In this document: piece by piece, positions 46,201-51,802 of the stretch
How positions within the stretch are numbered: the stretch's first letter is position 1
How the letters are laid out: every line of letters starts with the position of its first letter
Assembly: GCA_031275285.1 (NCBI GenBank)
Contig: JAISOY010000061.1
Coordinates: forward strand, 1-64,000
Reading direction: 5' to 3'
Length of the DNA stretch: 64,000 nucleotides
DNA from: Bacteroidales bacterium
Lineage (GTDB): Bacteria > Bacteroidota > Bacteroidia > Bacteroidales > UBA4181
Translations under genes and position numbers: made by a program
The notes under the pieces: model-generated
The model's input: the letters and a program-made list of their open reading frames with translations, nothing else
Databases searched by the model: none
What the model was told of the DNA's origin: nothing

Positions 46201-47487
46201 TGGCAACAACGTCATTATGACGAAAATGGTCTGCCGACATCCCTTGACTGGACAAATATTGCAGGAAGCATTCCTTCTATAACCGTGTCGCCCAAGGTTC
46301 CCGGTATATGGAAATACCGTGCCGTAATCACCAATGGAGACCGTGAACCGGTATATTCCGATTATGCTGAAATAAAAGTAATTGCTTCTGCAAAAGGAGG
46401 TTTTGTTACCGCTGAAGCCATGCCCGAATACCTGTGTTCCAGCAAACCCATTAAACTCATTCTGGAAGAATACAAGGGAGATGTAGTTAAATGGCAGGGT
46501 AGGAATACTACTGTCACTCAGGACTGGACAGACATTCCGTTGAACAACGATACGATTGAAGTTACTCCGGATGCAGGTGGCGTTTGGGAATACCGTGCAT
46601 TGGTTGCTGCAGGCACATGTAATGATGAATTTTCCAAATCATTGAAAGTTAATGTGGTCGATGCAACAACAGGCGGCGAAATACTTCCTGATTCTATCAG
46701 TCCCTGTATCGGAAAAACCATTGAGTTAAATGCCCGGAACTATCTCGGAAAGATCATCAGGTGGCAAAGTTCTGTTGATGAAGGAAGCACATGGTCCAAT
46801 ATTATCTTTACGGAAGAAAATTTCATTACCACCTTGTATGATAAAAATGAAACATGGTTCCGTGCTGTTGTAAAAGCAGGTAATTGTGATGAAACATATT
46901 CCGAACCTGCCGTAATTACACCGGTAGATAAGATTGAAGATGCCGGGGAAATAACCGGATCGGATGTAGTCTGCGCCCCGACGTCTGTCAGTGTTAAATA
47001 CAGGGTGGCCTCGATAGCAGGAGCCGAAGAATACGAATGGACTGTTCCGGCAGGAGCGATTATTGACGGAATGAGTAATACCAACGAAATACAGGTTCAT
47101 TTCCCACAAAGCGCTCAATCAGGTCTTGTAACGGTGAAAGGAAAGAGTACCACTTGCGGTGTCGGTGCGCCGAGCGAACTCTTCGTTCAGGTAAACCAAA
47201 AACCGGCAACACCAGTAATAACCGGTCCTGCATCCGTATGCGTAGGTCAACCTGCAGAATACGAAGTTCCGGCAATACCGGGCGCCGTATACACCTGGTC
47301 GTTACCTGTAGGATGGACCGGAACATCGACCAGCAATACGATCACAGTCATCCCGTCAGGTATCGGCGGTACCATCAGTGTAACTGTAACCGCTCCTAAC
47401 GGATGTGTCAGCGATGAAGGTACATTGGATATCACTGTTTCGCAGGGAACACCAACAGGTCCGATTTATCGCTTGCCAAACTTTTGA
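37279..47487 (+). CDS. Giant secreted protein with 38 EYFIDxDPGFG repeats
   Basis: This is a 3402-residue protein. A signal peptide core lies at about residues 21-33 with likely cleavage after HAFSQ. From about residue 45 to 2935 I count 38 modules of ~76 residues. Each starts E(Y/W)F(I/V/F)(D/N)xDPGFGxG, continues with a hydrophobic strand and xxGxHTLY(V/I)RAxN, and ends WSITQxxxFxK. The acidic DxDPGFG turn may bind a metal, by inference. After the array come three modules of ~95 residues with paired Cys (starting GGSITPSSSEIC) and two PKD/Ig-like modules. The tail is TGPIYRLPNF, matching that of the other giant protein in the window. No recognisable type IX C-terminal domain is present. It is probably a fibrillar surface protein; the partner is unknown. 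Confidence 0.92.
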   Translation: MNHIRQISIYIFRSLHNRVRMMILFLFIFSFHAFSQGQQEEDPVEIKRIEYFINTDPGVGKAIQVPVALNTEITRRIDNINVSHLPEGIHRISVRTLDNEGVWSITQTYTFLRVKMRVRPDIVLLEYFIDDDPGFGNATKVNIAQEGQVPDISELVNILVDGINSGIHTLYIRAKDKTGRWSITQQRTFQLFYQEVSPDLTGLEYFIDVDPGFGKGSFRPLSGQTGIEQVAVDISDVKPGFHKLYVRSRNVSRHWSITQISTFIKTEIETGTDVADVEYFVDKDPGFGEGKKVNITAGKNVTAYFPVNPDTLKAGIHTLYVRAKNSNGRWSLVQSLNFMKFDQQAVADVDYLEYFIDKDPGFGEATNIPITPGGNVIKPFTIVLPDLADGFHRLYVRARNTSEKWSITQSQAFIKTRAFQSGKITGLEWFIDTDPGFDNAESENIQDGDTEKLFNVNIDVLNNGLHTLYIRTRDEDGQWSITQDIPFIKMEQEISANIIAYEYFIDKDPGFGMSDTYITITPGHNIKETFTVNISSLENGLHTLYVRVLDDQGVWSVTQYQIFLKTTRPTRSDLVAMEYFIDSDPGFGSGIPVGISGTSATHAFILDVASLSEGLHTLYVRALDDKKQWSITQDVTFNIFKDEREIDDIVEVEWFLDTDPGFGNAPSSQRFTYSTPQRTVIQPFAVDIETLPLGWHTLYVRAKNEKGNWSITQTQSFLKIKSRDIETLEYFIDHDKGFGNNNNIPITPGTEITTTLKIPTSTLEDGIHTLYVRGLNKAGDWGITQLQSFIKITPTRNIPDINLVEYFVDTDPGFGKGTPVNISNTANGQALIPINGNEYGDGTHTLYIRTQNTDKTWSITHSIQFLSITLETIPNVVAAEWFIDKDPGFGEATPVPFPNSGTHVTHTFNIPLTSSIKEGVHTLYIRARTQTGIWSITGYKTFYKVTVPENANLQQLEYFIDNDPGVGKAEKIALSQQKNTEKSFTVSLDNLSTGFHTLYIRSQNTSGKWSITQSKQILISEIPDDYQISDVIALEWFIDSDPGIGSANKVLLAGNEIGQNTSKTFAVDISSIGPGLHTFYVRAVNSKNRWSITHRQTFIKSDSPTSGHELADVVRLEYFINIDPGFGEGIPVSLPESPNTGTAFDVNLDELANGTHTLYIRALDKNGKWGHTQSFSFVRVDIPVGVNNNVVYLEYFIDNDPGLGKAKSIPITPGQNIIVNNFFISLEDIWFGLHQLYIRARDERGFWSIMQMSEFFVVDNPRIGGYPDIVALEYFFDDDPGFGQATGVDIPNKGINVSHRFFVDVDAIPEGMHILYIRGKNSQGQWSQTQDISIYRMEVPQFEGIKSIVGFEYFIDTDPGFGEANFIAALIPDQSIQQSVTVDVNTLSEGIHTVYVRAVDETGVWSHTQHYSFVRIQVKPLSPVTALEWFIDKDPGFGKASKINITSGTSVTRNFNVSIPDTIKPGFHSLYVRSLNEDKLWSVTHSINFAIIQIRKIPGLTELEYFIDEDPGFGEAISIPITQGSMDEIKTATIPLAGVNEGLHILYVRAKNEEEAWSITQYMPFTVVKIVRDVKITALEYFIDSDPGFGEATSISISPSTTIDKTFPVDIDAEDPGLHNLYIRARDENNKWSITQDITFIKLEEIKDAKIVKAEYYIDDLKEFGAGTDIPVTEGKYIQEVVSVNTSTLLDGIHTVFVRVKDDQGIWSITQYQQFVKQSKHVPSATTALEWFIDNDPGFGRGEPVPVTSGTMNFPVNLAAFSPGLHTLYIRAKNSQEDWSITHDITFIKLDEDIFANIIAYEWFINDDPGFGQATSYTEITPAQRISRTVTVDISSLAEGIHTMFVRVLDDNNTWSITQSQSFMKVKGIEPGKITGLEWFIDTDPGMGNATPVEIQSGQTEKLFIIDLTSLTNGMHTLYVRARDVDGKWSITQDITFISLDERTPDNVIAYEYFIDKDPGFGKASGYTSVTPAQKVTRTFTVNTSGLDDGLHTLYIRALNEGKEWSITQSQTFIKTTRPKDLDLISLEYFFDTDPGFGAGIPVALWGTNATNSFSVDVSTLNEGLHTLYIRGQNSDKKWSITQDITFLLFNVNEISDIVEVEWFVDTDPGFGNVPSEQRFEYSTPQHTIVRTFPVNTENLSLGLHHLYVRAKNERDAWSITQHHSFMKVKSQSVEALEYFIDTDKGFGKNTIIPIATPGANVSATFNVPTQDLGDGIHTLYVRGLNEKGYWGITQYQAFIKVTPALNAADVNLVEYFIDTDPGFGEANRINVTPLDNGPVFIPVADNEYTEGAHIFYVRSRNTKGEWSITQSIPFLTIAAEIVPDVTALEWFIDEEPGFGQGIPVAIPEPGTHVIRTFNIPLSTVDDGLHTLYVRARTQTGIWSITQYRTFIKVSPTQETDLLQLEYFIDTDPGIGKAEKVALSSQKTADKSFTVSLDNVSPGHHTLYVRSQNTEKHWSITQSIQILVSEIPVIPDITAAEWFIDDDPGFESANKVLLLTNEIGQNVRKTFTVQLPDNTSSGLHTFYVRAKNAQNRWSHTQYSQFVKVEGAGREIPNAVALEYFIDKDPGFGKAVRKNISLTDNTVNISIDTVSAGIHTLYVRTIDADSLWSITHSIDFMKMEIRKVPKVTAIEWFIDEDPGFGEANDVTPVFTASQNVTHTFAVSLNGLNDGIHTFYVRAKDSLENWSITQYSTFIKSSVRLLPEVVAVEYFLDTDPGFGQGTQLPVTNANTPVSIMFTTDMITEGAHTLYVRTLNNKKEWSITQSIKLLVFNMESIEPSKVMALEYFIDNDPGFGNGKKINISPTSLDVSRKVTIQVADIADGIHTLYVRAMNEEEKWSITHYSIFLKVKAENAMGLPDITRIEYFFDTDPGVGLGNPISTSPDRNVDMFFDIDPSGLELDVIHTLYIRAISTAGKWSITHSFEFTPKKIPEEEQTGRPVGGSITPSSSEICENEDAYIRLTVVDYKSRILNWQQRHYDENGLPTSLDWTNIAGSIPSITVSPKVPGIWKYRAVITNGDREPVYSDYAEIKVIASAKGGFVTAEAMPEYLCSSKPIKLILEEYKGDVVKWQGRNTTVTQDWTDIPLNNDTIEVTPDAGGVWEYRALVAAGTCNDEFSKSLKVNVVDATTGGEILPDSISPCIGKTIELNARNYLGKIIRWQSSVDEGSTWSNIIFTEENFITTLYDKNETWFRAVVKAGNCDETYSEPAVITPVDKIEDAGEITGSDVVCAPTSVSVKYRVASIAGAEEYEWTVPAGAIIDGMSNTNEIQVHFPQSAQSGLVTVKGKSTTCGVGAPSELFVQVNQKPATPVITGPASVCVGQPAEYEVPAIPGAVYTWSLPVGWTGTSTSNTITVIPSGIGGTISVTVTAPNGCVSDEGTLDITVSQGTPTGPIYRLPNF
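38542..40600 (+). repeat. Nine-module superrepeat, copy A (modules 6-14)
   Basis: Modules 6-14 of the array have the same individual peculiarities, in the same order, as modules 25-33. These are GKITGLEWFIDTDPG, then IIAYEYFIDKDPGFG, then a long module with QRF-YSTPQ, a module reading DKGFG instead of DPGFG, one with a NEY-(D/E)G(T/A)H stretch, one with PGTHV or SGTHV, one with KAEK(I/V)ALS, and one with NEIGQN. This shows duplication of a nine-module block of about 2.05 kb. Confidence 0.8.
42892..44940 (+). repeat. Nine-module superrepeat, copy B (modules 25-33)
   Basis: This is the partner of the block at 38542-40600, offset by about 4.35 kb (19 modules). It has the same order of module variants, including the DKGFG module (module 29) and the NEIGQN module (module 33). 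The two copies are clearly diverged at the base level, so the duplication is old enough to have been kept by selection rather than recent slippage. Confidence 0.8.
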
Positions 47488-47515
47488 TTGATAATTGAAA
47501 ATTGATAATTGAAAA
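47488..47515 (+). repeat. Exact 14-bp tandem repeat just after the giant gene
   Basis: TTGATAATTGAAAA occurs at 47488-47501 and again at 47502-47515, beginning at the first base after the stop codon, followed by a partial, diverged third copy (TGAAAAATTA). Such short A/T tandem arrays are common noncoding features, sometimes variable between strains. Confidence 0.75.
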
Positions 47516-47585
47516 TGAAAAATTAACTACGGTGAGCTCACAGGTGTGATGATATAAATAAAATGTATAGAATAATAATCTGAAT

Positions 47586-47630
47586 AATATCCTTATCTTT
47601 AACATGATGTTTTTGATAAGGATATTTTTT
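47586..47630 (+). terminator. Intrinsic terminator downstream of the 3402-residue protein gene
   Basis: AATATCCTTATC (47586-47597) and GATAAGGATATT (47615-47626) form a 12-bp stem with a 17-base loop followed by TTTT. It is 98 bp after the stop codon and 16 bp ahead of lemA, so it insulates the two units. Confidence 0.75.
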
Positions 47631-47646
47631 ATAAGTAAATATAATC

Positions 47647-48207
47647 ATGAATATTGTGTTTCTCATTTTAGGAATCGTTGTCGTATTGCTGATTATCTGG
47701 ATCATTGTTGTTTATAATAGATTAATAATTAATAAAAACCGGATGCATGAGGCATGGAGCATGATCGATGTTTTTTTGAAAAAACGTTATGATCTGGTAC
47801 CCAATCTGGTAGAAATAGTCAAAGGGTATAGCGCCCATGAAAAAAAAGTACTGGAAGAAGTTACCCGTTACCGCTCCGAGGCGATGCAGGCTAAAAGTAC
47901 GGAAACACAGATTCCTCAGGAAATGAAGCTTGAAAAATCATTACATCGTTTGTTGGTGGTCATGGAAAAATACCCCGACCTGAAAGCGGACCAACATTTT
48001 CTGAAATTACAACAACAATTGAGCGACATGGAAAGCGATCTGGAAATGGCGCGCCGTTATTATAACGGTACTGTCAGGGAAAACAACATCTATCAGGAAA
48101 GTTTTCCGTCCAATATTATTGCAAAAATTTTTCACTTCCGTAACGGAATATTCTTTACATCGGAATTACACGAAAGGTCAGTACCCAATATTCATCTTGA
48201 GTCATGA
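47647..48207 (+). CDS. lemA: LemA-family protein
   Basis: This 186-residue protein has a single N-terminal transmembrane helix (about residues 3-23) and a helical-bundle domain. The LemA signature is present: YNRLIINKNRMHEAWSMIDV, LKKRYDLVPNLVEIVKGY and ARRYYNGTVRENN, with FPSNIIAKIFHF near the C-terminus. The N-terminus should lie outside with the coiled helices in the cytoplasm, or the reverse; topology in the family is unsettled. The biochemical role is unknown. The gene overlaps the next by 4 bp (ATGA), a pairing of LemA with a DUF2207 membrane protein often seen in bacteria. Confidence 0.93.
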   Translation: MNIVFLILGIVVVLLIIWIIVVYNRLIINKNRMHEAWSMIDVFLKKRYDLVPNLVEIVKGYSAHEKKVLEEVTRYRSEAMQAKSTETQIPQEMKLEKSLHRLLVVMEKYPDLKADQHFLKLQQQLSDMESDLEMARRYYNGTVRENNIYQESFPSNIIAKIFHFRNGIFFTSELHERSVPNIHLES

Positions 48208-50090
48208 AAAATATTCTTTGTGCTGTTTTATTGCTGCTTTCATTTTCGGTTTCCGGTAGCAAACAGTCTGAAAGGATCATCCGCTTCCATTCGGATATCC
48301 TGATTGATACCACCGGAAGAGTGCAGGTAATCGAACAGATCAGGGTATATGCTGCAGGTATTGATATCCGGAGGGGTATTGTCAGAAGTATTCCCCTATA
48401 CAGGGAAGACCATTCCGGTAAAAAACAGAAAATGGATTTTAAAATCCTTTCCGTTCAACGTGATGGAAAAGATGAAGATTTTAAAACCGAAACAGCCGGC
48501 AATAACAGGGAAATATACATTGGCAGTGGCGATACCTACCTAAAACCGGGGATTTATGAATATACCATTACTTATGAGAGTTACGGGCATGTCGGTTTTT
48601 TCGATACCTACGATGAATTATACTGGAATGTGACAGGAAACGACTGGGTATTCAATATTGAACAGGCTTCCGCTTCCGTAACTCTTCCTAATAACACTCC
48701 GTATATCGAAGCAGCCTGCTATACGGGTTCATACGGTTCTACCCGGAAAGATTGCTCTATAACTGGAGAAAACGGAAAGCCGGCATTTCAGGCCAAACAG
48801 ATTCTGCTTCCAAATGAAGGGTTTACTATTGCTGTCTCTTTCCAGCGGGATATCATCAAACGTCCGCCACCGCCTACCATGGCCGAATTGTTATGGAATA
48901 AATTCAGGAGGTTCATCAGCCCTTTGCTCTGTGTATTGATCATGGCCTGCTTTTACATCTTTACCTGGCGGAAAGTGGGTAAGGATCCCGAAAAACCGGT
49001 AGTGATACCGACCTTTAAGCCACCACACGGCTGGTCGCCTGCCACAATAAGGTATTTATACAAAAGGAGATACGATAATAAAACATTTACCTCATCTATC
49101 ATTGAACTGGCTGTTAAAAAAGTTATCCGGATAAAATACGAAGCAAAAAAATATATGCTGGAAAAAATAAGTAATGATGTTGTCAACTTATCCGATGAAG
49201 AAAAAGAGATATACCACATTTTTTTCTCAGATAGAAAACAGCTGGAAGTTTCGGATAAAAACCACAAAAGGTTTTCAAAAGCCAATAATCGTTTGAGCAA
49301 CTCATTGAGTTACCAATGGAACATCAAGGATTATTTCCGTCACAATGCTGGCTATGTCTGGAAAGCTGTTTTGTTGATACTCGTGTTGTTTACACTGAAT
49401 ACGTTCTTTTCAGGCACCAATATGGATTTATTCGGTTTGATAGCCACCATGCCGTTCGTTCTTCTGGGATTGGTAGTAATGGTTGTGGGGATGAAGTTGG
49501 AAACAGGATGTATTAAGTATTTTCTCATCATTTTTGGCGCCATATTCGTAATACCGATACTGCTTATCCAGGCTTTTGTCCTTTTTCAGGAAGATTGGGT
49601 GGTACCTGTATTCGTTTTGCTAATGATCGTACCTTTTGCCTTTTATATATATCTTATAAAAGCACCGACAGAGCTAGGTGCAAAAACAACTGCAGAGCTG
49701 GAAGGATTCAAAATGTATCTGGAAACAGCGGAAGAAAACCGGCTTAACCTGCTTACTCCTCCGGATATGACTCCTGAACTATTCGAAAGGCTATTACCTT
49801 ATGCCATAGCATTGGACGTGGAAAACGAATGGAGTAAAAAATTTGATAATATATTGCAGCAAGCCAATTATCAACCCGAATGGTACATCAGCGACAAAGC
49901 ATTCAGGTATGGTATTTTTGCAGGCGCCTTTTCCCGTTCGTTCAATTCATCTGTTTCGTCTGCCCGTATCGATCCTACGGTATCTTCCGGTTCCGGAAGC
50001 AGTTCTGGGTCGGGAAGTTGGAGTTCCGGAAGCAGTGGTGGCGGATTCTCCGGCGGCGGTGGCGGTGGCGGTGGCGGAAGAGGCTGGTAG
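48204..50090 (+). CDS. DUF2207 membrane protein with Gly/Ser-rich C-terminus
   Basis: This 628-residue protein has a signal peptide (about residues 1-18). The extracytoplasmic DUF2207 domain (about 22-240) contains RIIRFHSDILIDTTGRVQV, GIDIRRGIVRSIPL and YDELYWNVTGNDW. A transmembrane helix lies near 240-258, followed by a cytoplasmic segment (KPPHGWSPATIRYLY), then paired transmembrane helices around 390-480. The last ~40 residues are almost only Gly and Ser (GGGFSGGGGGGGGGRGW), normal for the family. It is translationally coupled to lemA. The function is unknown, possibly envelope-related. No terminator is apparent after it. Confidence 0.92.
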   Translation: MKNILCAVLLLLSFSVSGSKQSERIIRFHSDILIDTTGRVQVIEQIRVYAAGIDIRRGIVRSIPLYREDHSGKKQKMDFKILSVQRDGKDEDFKTETAGNNREIYIGSGDTYLKPGIYEYTITYESYGHVGFFDTYDELYWNVTGNDWVFNIEQASASVTLPNNTPYIEAACYTGSYGSTRKDCSITGENGKPAFQAKQILLPNEGFTIAVSFQRDIIKRPPPPTMAELLWNKFRRFISPLLCVLIMACFYIFTWRKVGKDPEKPVVIPTFKPPHGWSPATIRYLYKRRYDNKTFTSSIIELAVKKVIRIKYEAKKYMLEKISNDVVNLSDEEKEIYHIFFSDRKQLEVSDKNHKRFSKANNRLSNSLSYQWNIKDYFRHNAGYVWKAVLLILVLFTLNTFFSGTNMDLFGLIATMPFVLLGLVVMVVGMKLETGCIKYFLIIFGAIFVIPILLIQAFVLFQEDWVVPVFVLLMIVPFAFYIYLIKAPTELGAKTTAELEGFKMYLETAEENRLNLLTPPDMTPELFERLLPYAIALDVENEWSKKFDNILQQANYQPEWYISDKAFRYGIFAGAFSRSFNSSVSSARIDPTVSSGSGSSSGSGSWSSGSSGGGFSGGGGGGGGGRGW

Positions 50091-50302
50091 ATCTTTTGGA
50101 ATTTTTATTCGACTTATACGAATAATTGCCAATGGTTTTTAATTGTAGAAAAGCGATTTTAGAAAAATCAATATTATACATTCAATCAACCTAAATCATA
50201 TTTGGTTCATTTACCAGTATATCGAAACCAGGCTTGCGGTAATTTTAATACTTCTTCATGTGCTTCCGGATGTAAAATCAAACAACGAACAGGATAATTC
50301 GT

Positions 50303-50310
50303 TATATTTG
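50303..50310 (+). promoter_or_regulatory. Candidate -7 element upstream of ilvN
   Basis: TATATTTG fits TAnnTTTG and lies 56 bp before the ilvN ATG. No TTTG is present at the -33 position. The 275-bp gap after the DUF2207 gene is otherwise empty, so an ilvN promoter is expected in it. Confidence 0.4.
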
Positions 50311-50365
50311 ACCGGATAAATGAATAATTTTTGTAGTAAAAAGCATATTATTGAAAAATAATCAT

Positions 50366-50929
50366 ATGGAAAACAAGATATTATATACTGTAACTATTTT
50401 TTCTGAGAATACAGTCGGTCTGCTCAATCAGGTGACAACTGTTTTTACCCGCAGGCAGTTGAATATTGAAACATTATCTGTTTCTCCTTCAGCAATAGTG
50501 GGTATCCACAAATTCACCATCACTGCTTTTTCCGATCGTGAGACCATCGAAAAAGTTGTGTTGAGCATTGACAAGCGTGTAGATGTCCTCAAATCATATT
50601 ACAGTACCGATGAAGAATTGATCCATCAGGAAATTGCCCTGTATAAACTTTCTACTCCTGAATTTTTGGAACAGATCTCAGTGGAAGAACTGATCAGGAA
50701 ACATAATGCCATCATACTGGATATCAATAAAGATATTGTAGTTATTGAGAAGACAGGGCATTATGCCGATACAAAAGCACTATTCAATGAATTGAACGAA
50801 AAGGTACGGGTACTGCAATTTATCCGTTCAGGGCGGATTGCTATTACCAAATCAAAAATAGAGCGATTGAGTGATATGCTTTCTGATATTGAACAAAGGA
50901 GGAAAAAGAAAGAGAAAAAGTTATCCTGA
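50366..50929 (+). CDS. ilvN: Acetolactate synthase small (regulatory) subunit
   Basis: The protein has 187 residues from the ATG at 50366 (MENKILYTVTIFSENT); an in-frame TTG at 50351 is less likely. The ACT domain occupies about residues 5-80 (SENTVGLLNQVTTVFTRRQLNIETLSVSP), followed by the C-terminal IlvN domain (IVVIEKTGHYADTKALFNEL, VLQFIRSGRIAI). It binds valine and controls the catalytic subunit IlvB in branched-chain amino-acid synthesis. Unusually for Bacteroidota, ilvD and ilvB are not immediately upstream: the neighbour is the unrelated LemA/DUF2207 pair. The thioesterase gene follows after 13 bp. Confidence 0.93.
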   Translation: MENKILYTVTIFSENTVGLLNQVTTVFTRRQLNIETLSVSPSAIVGIHKFTITAFSDRETIEKVVLSIDKRVDVLKSYYSTDEELIHQEIALYKLSTPEFLEQISVEELIRKHNAIILDINKDIVVIEKTGHYADTKALFNELNEKVRVLQFIRSGRIAITKSKIERLSDMLSDIEQRRKKKEKKLS

Positions 50930-50942
50930 TAAAGTAATACAG

Positions 50943-51680
50943 ATGTTACCAGTTATAGGCGATTATACATTTCCGGTCGAAGCATATTCAAATGATTTCC
51001 GAGGGAAGTCTACCCTTCAGGCTGTGGGTGGTTTTTTGATGCAGGCAGCAACACGTCATGCAGAAGAAAGAGGGTTCGGGTATTCCTTTATGTTGCAGAA
51101 TAACAGGACCTGGGTTTTATCCCGTCTGGTCATTGAAATGTCGGATTATCCGGTGAACGATACCCGTATGCTTGTAAGTACCTGGGTTCCGGAAGTTAAT
51201 AAATTATTTACCGAACGTTGTTTCTCCTTATCTGATAGTACAGGGAAGAATATCGGATACGCCAGGTCATTATGGGCAGCCATAGACCTGGAAACCCGGC
51301 GGCCTACTAATATTCTGGACCTGCAAGGATTCAAAGGATTCATACATGGAGCACCCTGCCCGATAGAGAACGTTCATAAGATCCCTCCTATAAAAGAGCA
51401 GTGTCTTGTTGAATCATTCATGGTAAAATACAGCGACCTTGATGTCAATAAACATCTTAATAGTATGAAATACGTCGAACATTTTGCCGATACTTTTTCG
51501 TTGGAGATGTACCAGCAAAAAGATATCCGGCGGTTTGAGATCTGTTTCATGGCTGAGGGGCAATATGGGACTAAGTTAGATATTTTCAGGAAAGCAGAAG
51601 AGAATGATACTTTTGTTCTTGAAATGAGGAATCCGGAAAGAGCGATTTGTTCGGCAAGAATAGCCTGGGATAGCTTGTAA
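50943..51680 (+). CDS. Acyl-ACP thioesterase (FatA/FatB-like)
   Basis: The protein has 245 residues from the ATG at 50943 (MLPVIGDYTFPVEAY). A longer frame reaches back into ilvN, but its extension is Lys-rich and overlaps, so it is rejected. Two hot-dog domains are visible: the first contains FRGKSTLQAVGGFLMQAA and the second SDLDVNKHLNSMKYVEH with the family's Asn/His catalytic motif (VNKHLN). It hydrolyses acyl-ACP to release free fatty acids in the cytoplasm. Its place between ilvN and ilvC is the usual one in this phylum. A metabolic link between branched-chain precursors and branched fatty acids is a reasonable inference. Confidence 0.9.
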   Translation: MLPVIGDYTFPVEAYSNDFRGKSTLQAVGGFLMQAATRHAEERGFGYSFMLQNNRTWVLSRLVIEMSDYPVNDTRMLVSTWVPEVNKLFTERCFSLSDSTGKNIGYARSLWAAIDLETRRPTNILDLQGFKGFIHGAPCPIENVHKIPPIKEQCLVESFMVKYSDLDVNKHLNSMKYVEHFADTFSLEMYQQKDIRRFEICFMAEGQYGTKLDIFRKAEENDTFVLEMRNPERAICSARIAWDSL

Positions 51681-51705
51681 AGCTATTGATTTTTGCTGAA
51701 AGATA

Positions 51706-51736
51706 TTTGTACTTTCACTGATATGCATTAACTTTG
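51706..51736 (+). promoter_or_regulatory. Bacteroidota-type promoter in front of ilvC
   Basis: TTTG (51706-51709), a 19-bp spacer and TAACTTTG (51729-51736) match the -33/-7 consensus exactly. Transcription would start near 51743, giving a ~60-base leader before the ilvC ATG at 51803. This is the clearest promoter in the window and shows that ilvC can be transcribed apart from ilvN. Confidence 0.7.
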
Positions 51737-51802
51737 CAGCCGTTTTTTACCGCAATGCGGACATGGAATAGTAATTTTTTTGTATCATATATATCAATAA
51801 AA

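Noticed and set aside
18067-47487. Type IX secretion C-terminal domain on the giant proteins
   Set aside because: I looked for the type A sorting domain and the CHU_C gliding-associated ending; neither is recognisable at either C-terminus, only the short TGP-YR-PN tail.
47647-50090. Surface-locus membership of the LemA/DUF2207 pair
   Set aside because: A strong terminator separates them from the 3402-residue protein gene, and the pair is widely conserved on its own.
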